Assembly (NCBI RefSeq): GCF_020740795.1
Contig: NC_067285.1
Location: 108,649,652 to 108,713,651 of the forward strand
DNA length: 64,000 nucleotides
Direction: 5' to 3'
From: Apus apus
Lineage: Eukaryota > Chordata > Aves > Apodiformes > Apodidae
Positions 50,859-61,842 of this stretch are shown one piece after another. The position numbers were made by a program, and so were the translations under genes. Every line of letters begins with the position of its first letter. Position 1 is the first letter of the stretch. Under the pieces are notes generated by a model that saw only the letters and a list, made by a program, of their open reading frames with translations, was not told the DNA's origin and did not search any database.

Positions 50859-52520
50859 AGAATCATAGAATCATAGAACTATTCAGGTTGGAAAAGACCC
50901 TTGGGATCACCGAGTCCAACCATCATCCCTACTCTACAAAGTTCCCCCCTAAACCATACCCACCAACACCACATCCAAACGACCCTTCAACACATCCAGG
51001 GATGGTGACTCAACCACCTCCCTGGGCAGCCTATTCCACTGTCTGACCACTCTTCCTGTGAAAAAATGTTTCCTCATGTCCAGCCTAAACCTGTCCTGTT
51101 GCAGCTTGAAGCCCTTCCCTCTTGTGCTGTCTCTAATTACCTGTGAAAAGAGACCAGCACCCAGCACCAACCTCTCCACAATGACCTTTCAGGTAGTTGT
51201 AGAGACTGATGAGGTCTCCCCTCAGCCTCCTCTTCCTCAGACTAAACATTGCCAGCTCCTTCAAGCCTTCTTCATCAGATTTATTCTCTAGGCTTTCACC
51301 AGCTTCGTTGCCCTCCTCTGTCCTCGCTCCAGCACCTCGATTGCTCTTGAATTGAGGTGTCCAAAACTGGACACAATACTCCAGGTGTGGCCTCACCAGT
51401 GCTGAGTACAAGAGGACAATCACCTCTCTACTTCTGCTGGTCACACTATTTTTAATACAGGCCAGGATGCCATTGGCTTTCTTGGCCACCTGGGCACACT
51501 GCTGGCTCATATTCAGCCGCTTCTCAATGAGAACCCCCAGGTCCTTTTCTGCCAGACACTTTCCAGCCACACTTCCACAAGCCTGGAGTGTTGCCTGGGG
51601 TTGTTGTGGCCCAAGTGCAGGACCTGGCACTTGGCCTTGCTGAAGCCCAGACCATTGACATTAGCCCAACAATCCAATCTATCCAAGTCTCTCTGTAGAG
51701 CCTCCTTGTCCTCATGTAGATCAATACTCCTGCCTAGCTTGGTGTCATCTGCAAACTCACTGATGATACACTCTATGTCCTTATCGAGATCATCAATAAA
51801 GATGTTAAACAGAAACAGCCCCAACACTGAGCCCTGAGGACACCACTTGTGACTGGCCCCAGCTGGATTTGACTCCACTGACCACCACTCTTTGGGCCCG
51901 ACTGTCCAGCCAGTGCTTGATCCAACAGATTGTGTGCTCATCCAGGCCACGAGCAGCCAGTTTTTTTATGAGAGTTCTATGGGGAACCGTGTCAAATGCT
52001 TTTTGGAGGTCCAGATAGACAATATCCACAGACTTTCCCTTGTCCAATAGTTGGGTCATCACATTATAAAAGGAGATCAGGTTTGTCAGGCAGGACCTGC
52101 CTTTCATAAACCCATGCTGACTGGGCCTGATCTCCTAGTTGTCCTCTATATGTCTTCTAATAACACTCAAGATGATCTGCTCCATGACCTTCCCTGGTAC
52201 CGAGGTCAAACTGACAGGTCTGTAGTTTCCCGGATCCTCCTTTCTGCCTTTCTTATAGATGGGTGTTACATTTGCTGCCCTCCAGTCCATTGGGACCTCC
52301 CCAATTAGCCAGGACTTCAGGTAAATAATGGAAAGTTGCCTGTCAATCACATCTGCCAACCCTTTCAGCACCCTTGGATGTAGCCCATCCGGTCCAATAG
52401 ACTTGTGTGCGTCTCAGTGGTGTAGTAGGTCTCTGACCACTTCCTCTCTAATTGTGATGACCTCATTCTGCATCTCCTCCCTGTCTCCTAGCTCATGTGG
52501 CTGTCCCTCACTCATTCATA
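50859..52520 (-). mobile_element. Long CR1 LINE copy with reverse-transcriptase remnants, in the last FGFRL1 intron
   Basis: About 1.66 kb, the longest CR1 here, sense with respect to FGFRL1. From the 3' end at 50859 (two 'aatcatag' units) it extends through the ORF2 C-terminus ([20 protein letters not shown]) into the reverse transcriptase. Motif A is visible as YLDLQKAFDTVPH (52017-51979), and the catalytic FADD of motif C at 51755-51744. N-terminal RT segments such as NVTPIYKKGRKEDPGNYRPV lie near 52300-52220. The reading frame changes several times, so no functional protein is made. The endonuclease and ORF1 are absent through 5' truncation about 100 bp from the Ig3 splice donor. Confidence 0.95.
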
Positions 52521-52616
52521 TCAGAGGACCATGCAGCCCAACGGGCATCAGCAGTTTTGTTAATCAATACCATGATGCTATTGGTTCAGATGGGGACAAA
52601 AAAAGACATAACTCAC

Positions 52617-52970
52617 CTGGCAGGACGGTGAGAAAAGCGCTGCGAAAGCTGTAGCCCATGGTGTTTGCTCCTAAGCAAATGTACATCCCTGCGTCCTCTT
52701 CCTTGGCTCGAGTAATCATCAGTTTGTTCAGGTAGGAACCATCGGGACGAGACCAGACCTCTCCTGTGGGCAGCACAACAAACTTCTGTCCCCCAACATC
52801 AATGGTCGAGTTGTACTTGCTTTCCGTGCCGTACTCCACCCTTTTCAGCCACTGGATGACGGGTTTGACGTCGCTGCGGACTTTGCACTGGAAGGATGTG
52901 GTCCCACCGTAGTCTACTGTCGTGTTGACGGGGTGTGTCCCTGTCAGGATGGGCTTGGACCTCGTCCTCT
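52617..52970 (-). CDS. FGFRL1: FGFRL1 third Ig-like domain (Ig3) exon
   Basis: The exon is 354 bp (118 codons), with acceptor 'ttttgtgcag' and donor 'CCAG|gtgagt'. It encodes [20 protein letters not shown], then [29 protein letters not shown], a [15 protein letters not shown] segment, [13 protein letters not shown] and RSAFLTVLP. This is a whole Ig domain with both conserved cysteines (FQC and YIC) and the core tryptophan (IQW). There are two N-glycosylation sequons (NTT and NST). In classical FGF receptors this domain is split over alternative exons IIIb and IIIc; in FGFRL1 it is a single exon, as here. In the family this domain is also linked to cell adhesion and fusion activity. The final G joins AT of the last exon to make Asp (LPDPKPP). 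The splice donor lies only about 100 bp from the end of a long CR1 copy in the following intron. Confidence 0.97.
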
Positions 52971-53629
52971 CTGCACAAAACACAGGGAGCTCCATGGAAT
53001 AAAAGGTGTTTGCCAATCTCATTAACTTATGATTCCAGAAACATAGGAAAAAGGCATAGGAGGGATGCAAAATACTTTGTCTAGTCCACTTCTCTGCCCC
53101 ATGGTAGGCTGAGATTTCTGCAAACCTCTACTGATACAAATCTGCCCAGCCTCTGCCAAAGCCTCTAATGGCAGATGCTCTCCAGCCTCTCCAGACAATT
53201 CCTTCACTAAGGCTTAGCAAGTCTTTTGTCATGCTCAGCCTGAATCTTCCTGTTTCTAACAAGGAAGTTACTTATTCTATCTGCATCAGACCTGGAGAAA
53301 AGTTTGCTTCCCTTTTATGTCTTATATTTCGGAAGATCTTCTTCAGCCCTCTCTTCTGTATACTGAAGAACACCCTTCCTTGTACTCCCACTTACCCCCG
53401 TGTCTCAGGGACTATATTCCAGAATAAGGGGATCCTAATGATGTACCTTGACCTACACGGTCAGAGGCTGCAGTGATCTTTCTTGAGCATTGACCAGAGG
53501 AAGATAAATGGCCTGATACTATCCAAAAAGGCCAAAACCCATCTGAAGATTAAATCTGGACATCAGTACATGTCTGAACACAAATTAAGTGGATTATTTA
53601 ACTGTAAATCTTCATTTGATATTGACCCT

Positions 53630-53980
53630 GATGATGTTTTCAATGTTTACAAATATACTAAGGGAAGGTGTAAAGAAGTTGGGGCCAGGCTTTTTTCTGT
53701 GGTGGCCAGTGACAGGACCAGAGGCAATGGATACAAACTGAAACAGAGGAAGGTCCTTCTAAACATCAGGAAACACTTTTTTACTGTGAGGATGACTGAG
53801 CACTGGCACAGGTTGCCCAGGCAGGCTGTGGCATCTCCATCTCTAGTGATATTCAAAAGCCATCTGGGCATGGTCCTGGGCAACCAGATCTAGGTGACCC
53901 TGCTTGAGCAGGGTGGGCTTGGACTAGATGACTTCCAGAGGTCCTTTCCAACCTCAACCACTCTGTGGTTCTGTGATACT
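53630..53980 (+). mobile_element. CR1 LINE 3' fragment between Ig2 and Ig3 exons
   Basis: About 350 bp in plus orientation, antisense to FGFRL1. It encodes [40 protein letters not shown] and HWHRLPRQAVASPSLVIFKS, and ends 'ctctgtggttctgtgatac'. It faces the long minus-strand CR1 on the other side of the Ig3 exon. Confidence 0.94.
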
Positions 53981-56430
53981 TTGTCTCTTACCACCATGTC
54001 TGATAGGGTGCAATTTACAGGTGAACATGAAAGAACCAACACAACCTCAGGTTTTTACCAGTTTATCTACAAGTACATATCAACTGACAATCCACACCAG
54101 AACCACTATGGCTACTCTCAATTTGGGGACAGTGAGGAGTTGGTAAGACATGTTCTTTGTCCTTCTGGTATTCCCAAATGTTCCCTAAGGACAGACAAAA
54201 TTGGCTGGGAAAAGGCCCCTTTCATATCCTAATGACAAGCTGTGGATATTGTCTCATCTTTTGTCTCAAGTTCTTTAGGTAGCATCTGTCATCTGTTTCT
54301 GGGCCTGGTAGCTGCCCATGGGGACCAAACTCTTCTGGAAGCCATCCCATCCCATGTCATCCACTGCTGGGGAAACCAGAAAACAGGCATTACTGGTGAG
54401 GAAGATCTTCACTTCATCATCACCTCCCTGCTTTTATTATTTCTCTTTTCAGTCTAATCACCCCCACACTCACTGTGGAGCAAATTTTTTTGTGGAGGAA
54501 GAGCTCATAAGGCTTTTGATTTTCTAGCCAATAACAAAATCTTTCCTTTCTCACGTTTTTTTTTGCCTCAAGTCTCAGTTGATGAAAGAAACAAGGTGGT
54601 ATGAAGAAAATCAAACTCAAGAGGTTCACAAGACCATCCGTTCCAGTAGGATTGTAAGCCTTATGTTGTGTCAACATCACATAAAATCAAAGGAAAAATA
54701 TATCCCTCATTCTGAGGAATGTTTGGATTTTCTTTTAGTGTGAGCATCAGAGAACTCAGCCACAGTTTCCAAACAAGGAGGTACTGCAAACCTCTATCCT
54801 AGGCATGAAGATAAATTAAGGTATCACAGTGGGTGGTAACTGCTGGCAATCATCAATTGCATTTGATGGCAAACACTGTGAAATGGAGCAATAACAAAAC
54901 AGCTCCCACCAGCACTGGCTTTGGGGTGAGAGGAAGGAACAATGGACCCTCTTTGAAAAACTCAGGATACTTTCAATAACGAGGGCTCTAAAGATGTGCC
55001 TGGGAAACAAAAATAACACAGTGGTCTGTATAGGTTCTGCCTTGGGACTGTGGGCAGGAATCACAGCTGGGAAGAGTGAGCCTCAGATAAGCAGGACTTT
55101 GGAGTGTAGGCTCAGGGGGAAAAAAAAAGGAGGAAATTGAATAAAACCTGAAATGCTCCACAGAATTATGTTAAAAATAGAAAGATGTCTGAAAACTGCT
55201 TAATGCCCTTATCTCCTTGAGTCTGGTTCCAGCTTTGGTTACTGTTTTCACTCCTAGCAAGAAAAAGCTAATGAAAACAAAGGTTACATACATCTTTAAG
55301 TTGATAAAAAACGAGATAAACAGGGACACAGAAAGGGGTTTGTTCCTGGTGCTGTCTGGTTTTGATGAAGTGAAAATGCCACAGCTGCCATTAGGATGGG
55401 GCTTGATTCATTTCCCTGTCTCTGCTCCTGGTTTTAGTGTAAACATATGTTTTTACTGTTTCCACACAGCTGCATCTTTATCAATCCCAGATGTCCAGCA
55501 GGTTTGTGCCTTTGGAGCCCAACAGAGCTCCCCACATGTGCTTTTAATTCCTGTGATTCTAGAGAAAGGACTTATCAGAGAACAGATCTTTACCTTTAAG
55601 AACAATCTTTCACACTGGGATAAACTTTCTCATGCTAAAATGTATGCACAGACAGACAAACAACATGCTTTCCATCTATCTGGGAACAGCCCTCCATGCC
55701 CCTGCTCCTCATTAATGAAGGCTATTCAATCTCCCCTCCACTCAGCTCATCTCCTCCACTTTCCTGAGTTGGCTGCTCTGTAATCATTTCCATGCCAGCT
55801 TCTGATGATGTCACAGAAAAAGCACAATGATTTAAGAATAAGAGCTCTTCTCTGGTTGACTTAGGTAGGATTTGAGTACAATTATCTTCAGTAATAATAG
55901 GGTAAACAGGAGATTAGAGACCAAGAATCAGAATAGCTGGATAGTAGGAAGAGCAATTTATTCTACCCCACCACAATGCAGGGTAATCCCCACAGCTCAT
56001 CTTCTAAAGGCTGAATCTTTAAAGCTATGTAGGTATCTAAAGATACAAACAAGACCCTAGTGGGATATTTTTTTTAGTATCGGAAGTGTACCCACATGAA
56101 CCTTCAGATGTCCAAATGTTTTTTAAAATCTGGAACTAAAGCCTTGTCTGGATAATCACTCTAGTCATAAGATTTCTGCTTACTCCTTTGGGAGATTTCT
56201 CTAACGAACTAGGCCTCCTATTACAGCTACCTAGAGTAAATTTTTATTTATTGGGTTTACTCTATTACCACTCTGATAGAGTGATCTGGGCCACCCTAAA
56301 TATTTCCACCTGTCCTTTATGGTACGTAAAAGGGCTTTCTCACTTTGTCCTTATATTGAACTGGGCAATGGTGAACCTTCATCACACAGGTGCCCTTAGA
56401 GATGACTGTTTCACGAGTATCCCTCCTCAT

Positions 56431-56546
56431 TTTGGGTTGGAAGGGACCTTAAAGATCATCTAGTTTCAACCCACCTGCCACAGGCCTGGACACCTGCCAC
56501 TAGACCAGGTTGCTCAACACTCCATCCAAAACAGCCATGAACACTT
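56431..56546 (-). mobile_element. CR1 LINE 3' end, minus arm of a fold-back pair
   Basis: About 115 bp: 'tttgggttggaagggacctt', 'aaagatcatctagtttcaac', 'ccactagaccaggttgctca'. It directly abuts a plus-strand CR1 end with the same segment, so together they form an inverted repeat with almost no loop, within 215 to 490 bp of the Ig2 exon donor. Confidence 0.9.
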
Positions 56547-56704
56547 CTGTGGATGCCCCCTCCCTGAAAGTGTTCAAGGCCAGGTTGGATGGGGCTATGA
56601 ACAACCTGATCTAGTGGATGGTGTCCCTGCCCATGGCAGATGGGTTGGAACCAGACAATCTTGAGGTCTCTTTCAACCCAAACTATTCTATGATTCTATG
56701 ATTT
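56547..56704 (+). mobile_element. CR1 LINE 3' end, plus arm of a fold-back pair
   Basis: About 158 bp: 'ccctccctgaaagtgttcaa', 'ggccaggttggatggggcta', 'gacaatcttgaggtctcttt'. It ends in 'attctatgattctatgattt' with two clear ATTCTATG units. It is the head-to-head partner of the minus CR1 to its left. Confidence 0.92.
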
Positions 56705-56916
56705 CAGCTACTAAACTGTATTATTGCCTGTCTTACCCAGGCATTAAGTTTATTTCAGAGTTTCAACAACGTTTTCTCAGTCTCTAATGTTTATAATACT
56801 TCCCCACTTCTGTGTCTAGATATCAGCACTGCACACTTGCCATAGAATCCTGATTACTCAGCCAGCTCCCTTCTCAAAGCTCCCTCAATCCTTTCCACCC
56901 CAGAAGCTGCACTTAC

Positions 56917-57201
56917 GGATTACTTCAACTTTGTACGTTGCGTTGATTTCTCCAACTTTGTTAAACACTCGGCAGGTGTATTTCCCACTGTCCTCTGGCT
57001 TCAGGTTCTTCAGGTTCAGCGTCCACTTCTTCTTCTTGTTCTCCCCAATCTCTTGGGGTGTGAGGGGCTTATTGTCCTTCAGCCACGTGATGTCAGGCCG
57101 TGGGTTCCCACTGGCCACACACTTGAGGCGGATGGAGCTGCCAACAGGACGGGCGATCACTCTCCGTCTCATCTTGGCAGGCTGCGTGAACCGGGGCCGG
57201 G
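56917..57201 (-). CDS. FGFRL1: FGFRL1 second Ig-like domain (Ig2) exon
   Basis: The exon is 285 bp (95 codons), with acceptor 'cttttgcag' and donor 'ATCC|gtaagt'. It reads [20 protein letters not shown], then [17 protein letters not shown], the lysine-rich [26 protein letters not shown] and [10 protein letters not shown]. This is a complete C2-type Ig domain. It has the B-strand cysteine (LKC), the core tryptophan (TWLKD), and the D-x-G-x-Y-x-C motif carrying the F-strand cysteine. The basic MRRRV segment near the start matches the heparin-binding patch of FGF receptor Ig2 domains. One N-glycosylation sequon (NAT) lies near the end. In the FGF receptor family, Ig2 and Ig3 together form the ligand-binding surface. 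The closing C joins AG of the next exon to make Gln (VIQRTRSKP). The exon is phase 1 at both ends and is bracketed by CR1 copies in the introns. Confidence 0.97.
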
Positions 57202-57320
57202 CTGCAAAAGGCAGGAAAAATTGACTGTGGTGAGCAAAGGAAGAGACTGCTGGCAAGTGTTACGGCCACATTTGTTTGAGAGGCACTCAGCAGCCTCATA
57301 CATAACCAGTGTATCACTGT

Positions 57321-57530
57321 CTCACAGAATCACAGAATGGTTGGGGTTGGAAGGGACCTCTGGAGGTCATCTAGTCCCACCCCCCTGCTAGAGCAAGATC
57401 CCCTTGAGCAGATTACACAGGAACACCTCCAGGCAGGTTTTGAATGTCACCAGGGATGGAGACTCCACAGCGTCCCTGGGCAGCTTGTTCCAGTTCTCTG
57501 TTACCCTCAGAGTAAACAAGTACATATCAC
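57321..57530 (-). mobile_element. CR1 LINE 3' fragment just upstream of the Ig2 exon
   Basis: About 210 bp: 'ctcacagaatcacagaatgg', 'ttggggttggaagggacctc', 'tggaggtcatctagtcccac', 'tgggcagcttgttccagttc'. Its 3' end lies only 120 bp upstream of the Ig2 splice acceptor. Confidence 0.94.
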
Positions 57531-60378
57531 TTCAAACTGGTTTCCTTATAAAGGACGCACTACCCAGCCTGGTGCATCTGAATGTCTACTGGCCTTTTAT
57601 GGCCACTGCATTAGCCATCAGCATTGCACAGTGCTGGAGTTTTGGTGTCCATAAGGCAACTGCATCAGACCATCTCACAAAATAATACCAATATCACCCT
57701 ATTGTACAATGCAGCCCCATAATCAACTTACAATTGTTACCATATTTCATGACACAGATGCAAACCCTTAGCCAAGACCTATGGGAAAACCTCAGGTTCC
57801 TGCCAGCCTGACCATTTTCTCAATCTTTTGCTGGTCGCTTGAAGCTTTATGTTCTGAAGTTGCTTGGCTCCTTAGTTCTCACTGCCTTTAATGGGACTTA
57901 AGAAAAGTCAACATCTTTTCAACATGTAGAAAAGCTTAAGAAGTGTGCTAGACTTCTGCACATTGATCTGAACTGAAATGAAGAATTCATGTTGAAAGGC
58001 CCAAGCAAACAAACAAATGGAAAGACTCAATAAAAAATAAAAACCTTGAGTTTGTTATTGGAAGATACCCCATATCAGTCCATCCCAAAAAATGGGAGAA
58101 GCTGAAGCAACAGCTGCTGGTGAACAGAATCATGGGTTAAGGCAGGCACCTTCTTCTAGCAATAAAATCACCAGCATTTCTAATGGTAGTGACAAGAACA
58201 ATAGAAACATGCAAGGTCCCCACCTGGCAAAATCTGAAACTTATACCCTCAACTTCACTTAACTTTAATTCAGATTATGCAAGAATTCTGGAGGGAAAAG
58301 AGGTGGCACCTTTACACTCTAATAGCTTTACTGACATTGCAGAAAATCTTTGGGTAAAGTTGTGAGTTGGTCTAACTAATCAATAGAAAGAAAAAGATCT
58401 TTGCAAAAACTTTTAAGACAGCTGAAACAATGCAACATGATCTGTTGGCAAGACTAAAGCTTGTCTAATAGTGTCCCCTAATGAAGAATTTTAAAGAAAT
58501 TGTAGATTTCTCAGTTACTTTAATGCAATGCCAGTCCAGGGGCACGTCTAACTGCAATCTCCTGAGATCAACACAACTTCTGACTTCCACTTGGTACTCT
58601 CCTCCTAGAGCCACAATACTCCTGCCAAACTCACCTGTCTTCTTTTATAATTTTGGCAAAGCCAGTTTTTTCTCTGAGTCCATTCAGCATCTCCAGAACA
58701 GGTTTCTCTCCCTGCTTTCAAACCCTGTTTCTTGTTTACCATAATCTTACTCTTTGGCCATACAGGACAATTATCTTGCATTTTCACACTCCTTGGGAAA
58801 TTCTCCCTGATCCTTTTCTTGGGAAATAAGAGAAATAGGTAATGAGTGGCTTCCTCTGTGGCACACTGTGTTGAATTATGCTCATTAGCCACTGGCCTTT
58901 GCCACCAACAACTGGAGAGTCACAGCCTCAGTAGCATATAACACACCAAAGCAAGCTCAGAAGGTTGTGCTTCAGATATCAGGAAGTTTGCTACAGGGAG
59001 GCAAAAGGGGACTCCCTATGTCCTGGCTCTAAGAAGGTCACCCTAATACAGAGCCAGCCCTGATGCCCAGGGCTGAGGGCCAGAAACTCTGAGATGTACA
59101 TTACAGCAGAGCTTTGCTGGATGAGGAGGCTGGTCTGCAGATTCCTCTCTCCAAGCACTGAGGAACTGCAGCTATTGCCCTCTGAGGTCTGTGAACATAT
59201 CCTTTACTCCTCACCCTCCTGCAGCCTTTTCCAACATCCCTCCTTCACAGAAGAAGGCACCCTTTGACATATCCTCCTCTTCAGAATAGTTTTCCATAGG
59301 GAAAACCATCTGCCTCCACAGCCTTCCCTTGCCCCCATGGCTGTCATTTTGGGTCCCAGCCATTCCATGTTATTTCAAACTCTTGCTCAGAAATGCTTTA
59401 CTCTCTGTACGGAGGCTTTCATGTGTAATCTAATGAACCAGAGAAACTTTGGCACTGAACGTCCTTGCCGTGACAGCTGAGCAGCAAGTGTGACATACTA
59501 ACCCACTGCACAGGTTGTGGTGCCTAAATTGCTGGGTATTCCCTTGGGGGTCTGCTGCAAGAGGAGGTCCCCTCCAAGCAAAACCAATCACCCTCCCCAG
59601 AGAGACAATTAACCCCATCAGAGCTGCACGTTGTGAGCAATGACATGCTGAAGTTGAAGTCTGAGCCGAGGAAGACGTGCTGATAAGGGCTGTCATTGCG
59701 GAAACTGAGTGAATGTCCACAAGGTGCATGGAGAGGTTAAGAACCAGCTGTGAAATGAGTCAAAATGGTTATTCTCTAACATGCAAGTAATCTACTCTGA
59801 AACCAGGAATTGCAGGTCCAGGTAGGGGTAGATCCTCACCAGACGGGATTCCTGGGCTGGGACTAACATGTCAAAGAGCAGGTTGCAGACGGGACAGTCA
59901 CACCCCATGCAGAGTGAAGAGTCATGAGTGACTCTAAACTCTCACCTTCCCTTACCTCCTCCCTGCTTCCAAAGCAGTAGTTCAGAAGGACTTGGTGGAG
60001 TCCCTTGTCAGTAAGGACATTGCAAGACAGAAACTCTCTTTCCTCCCAAAAAAGCAGGCCTGTAACATTTCTGGTTTTCCTCCCACTGCAACTCCCATGA
60101 ATCTGTTTGGAGTTTTGCATTCCCTTCCCGTACACTGTTGTCCAGACACATGAAACTACAGGTAAAGCTAAACTTCTTTGGCTCTTTCTGTCTCTCTTTT
60201 TTCTGTTTAAAGAAGGTTAAGTGATTATGTGGTCTCAAAAGCTACTCCAGGCTGTATGCAATATGCTGAAACCAGACCCCCTTTACACAGTCTTGAGTGT
60301 TTCCTTGACAAAAGCCTGAATTGGAAAAGTTTAGAAAAGCCAGTTAACAAAAAAGTTGAAAGAGGGACCCACACACAA

Positions 60379-60450
60379 GAGAGAAAAAGAGACCTAGCAA
60401 GCACAAAGGAGAAAGAGAGAGAAGCAGCAGTGTGAGAGAGAGGCAGAAAA
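60379..60450 (+). repeat. Polypurine (GA-rich) tract
   Basis: About 70 bp dominated by GAGA and AAAGAG units in a FGFRL1 intron. It reads as polypyrimidine on the transcribed minus strand. Confidence 0.75.
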
Positions 60451-61732
60451 AGTCTCTATTGAGTTGGTGCTAGTAAACGTCTGTCCCCAAATCTGTACCA
60501 TTTACAGAAGGTTTTGCTTGTTAGAGTGCCAAAGAAGGCCATTACAAAGTGCCTCTGTGTTATTTATACTTCACATGCTTGTTCTCCTCCACATCACTTG
60601 GCATTTGCTTCATAAACATGAACAGCACATTTGTACAGCATAAATTATGCTACACACAAGAGCAAGGGAAAACACAAGTGGATGGGTAAAAAGAGACACT
60701 TGTGTACAGCTTCCTTGCTGAAATGCTGTTAACCATGAAGATTTATTCAAGCTAATGGAAATTAAATAAAACAGTAGGCTGTTGGCATAAAGACCTGGGA
60801 AGGAATTCAGCAGCCTCTTCTCCCTTTGGGACACCTCAAGGTACAGGGATTAGTCACAGAGGCTCCTGTCAGTCGTGGCTCATACACAGTGAGGTGGTTA
60901 GATAAACCATCATCTGCTGCAATCTGCCACAATTACCTCCACATAGTGATGGGAAGTACCACTTCAATCTTTCATGGTATTTATACCAAAAAGTGTCATG
61001 ATATATCTAAGTATTGAAATACTCTCAAGTCTTTCAGATAAGAGCTCAGTCAGTTGTGGGAAGAAGTGGATGGGGGTATTTTATCTTTCCCCACATCACC
61101 TCCCCACTCTTGACGGAGGCAGAACCTCTCCCCAGCAATACCACTCCATGATGGCAGCTAGAAAGGGAAGTGGAGGGTTTTTACCATGCTTCTCCTCTTC
61201 CACTTCTCTAGGACCCAGGACTCTGCAAACACAAATTCTTCTTTACCCATGATCCCCCAGAGACATGCAGACACACACTAACCCTCCCTGCATGCCAACT
61301 CACACCAGCACTTTGCTGGTGAACCCTGATGGATGGAAAGTGTTTGGGTGGGTGTGTGTCCTGCCCCAGCCATTTCATTGTTTGGGGAGAGATAATAGGA
61401 GGGAGGGAAAGGGGAAAAAGCAGAGGTGCAGGAATACTGTGCAGCACAAAGAAGGGCTGAGCCAGGGCAGCAAAGAGTAAGGCAGTCTGATTTAAGATTG
61501 TCAATGCCTAGTAATTTTAGTAGTGCTTACATCATATTTTCATAATATCATTGCTGAATTGATCCATCATCCACCAACTCTACCAGGAGCACATCTTCCA
61601 TGGCATTCAGTGTCTGCTCCTATCTCCACCAGGGTAATTAAGACTGGAGAGACGGCAGCTTTTCTTGCTAGCTTGAATCCCTCCTGAAGGACTTCTAACC
61701 TGGAGTTTATCTAGCCCTAAAATGTTGGAGCC

Positions 61733-61842
61733 ACAGAATCAAAGAACTATACAATAGTTTGGATTGGAAGAGCCCTTTAAAGGTCATCTAGTCCAATGCC
61801 CCTGCAGCGAACAAGGACAGTTTCAACTAGAGCAGGTTGCTT
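61733..61842 (-). mobile_element. CR1 LINE 3' fragment
   Basis: About 110 bp, diverged: 'cacagaatcaaagaactata', 'tttggattggaagagccctt', 'aaaggtcatctagtccaatg', 'caactagagcaggttgct'. It lies about 1 kb downstream of the acidic-linker exon. Confidence 0.88.

Larger units (their letters stand above)
47874..52616 (-). other. FGFRL1: FGFRL1 last intron
   Basis: The intron is 4743 bp, from donor gtgagt (52616) to acceptor 'tgtccag'. It contains two adjacent minus-strand CR1 copies (50612-50822 and 50859-52520), one probable old CR1 fragment near 49136-49215, and otherwise unique sequence. I see no coding exon or structured RNA in the unique parts. Confidence 0.9.
52971..56916 (-). other. FGFRL1: FGFRL1 intron between Ig2 and Ig3 exons
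   Basis: The intron is 3946 bp, GT-AG. It holds a plus-strand CR1 (53630-53980) and a head-to-head CR1 pair (56431-56704). A 188-codon open stretch on the plus strand (55217-55783) has no recognisable domain. The rest, including 53981-55216 and 55784-56430, is unique sequence with nothing I can name. Confidence 0.9.

Noticed and set aside
51133..52371. Several minus-strand frames with reverse-transcriptase similarity, considered as an endogenous retrovirus
   Set aside because: Motifs, order and the ATTCTRTG-type 3' end identify CR1 LINE. No LTR, gag or env is present.
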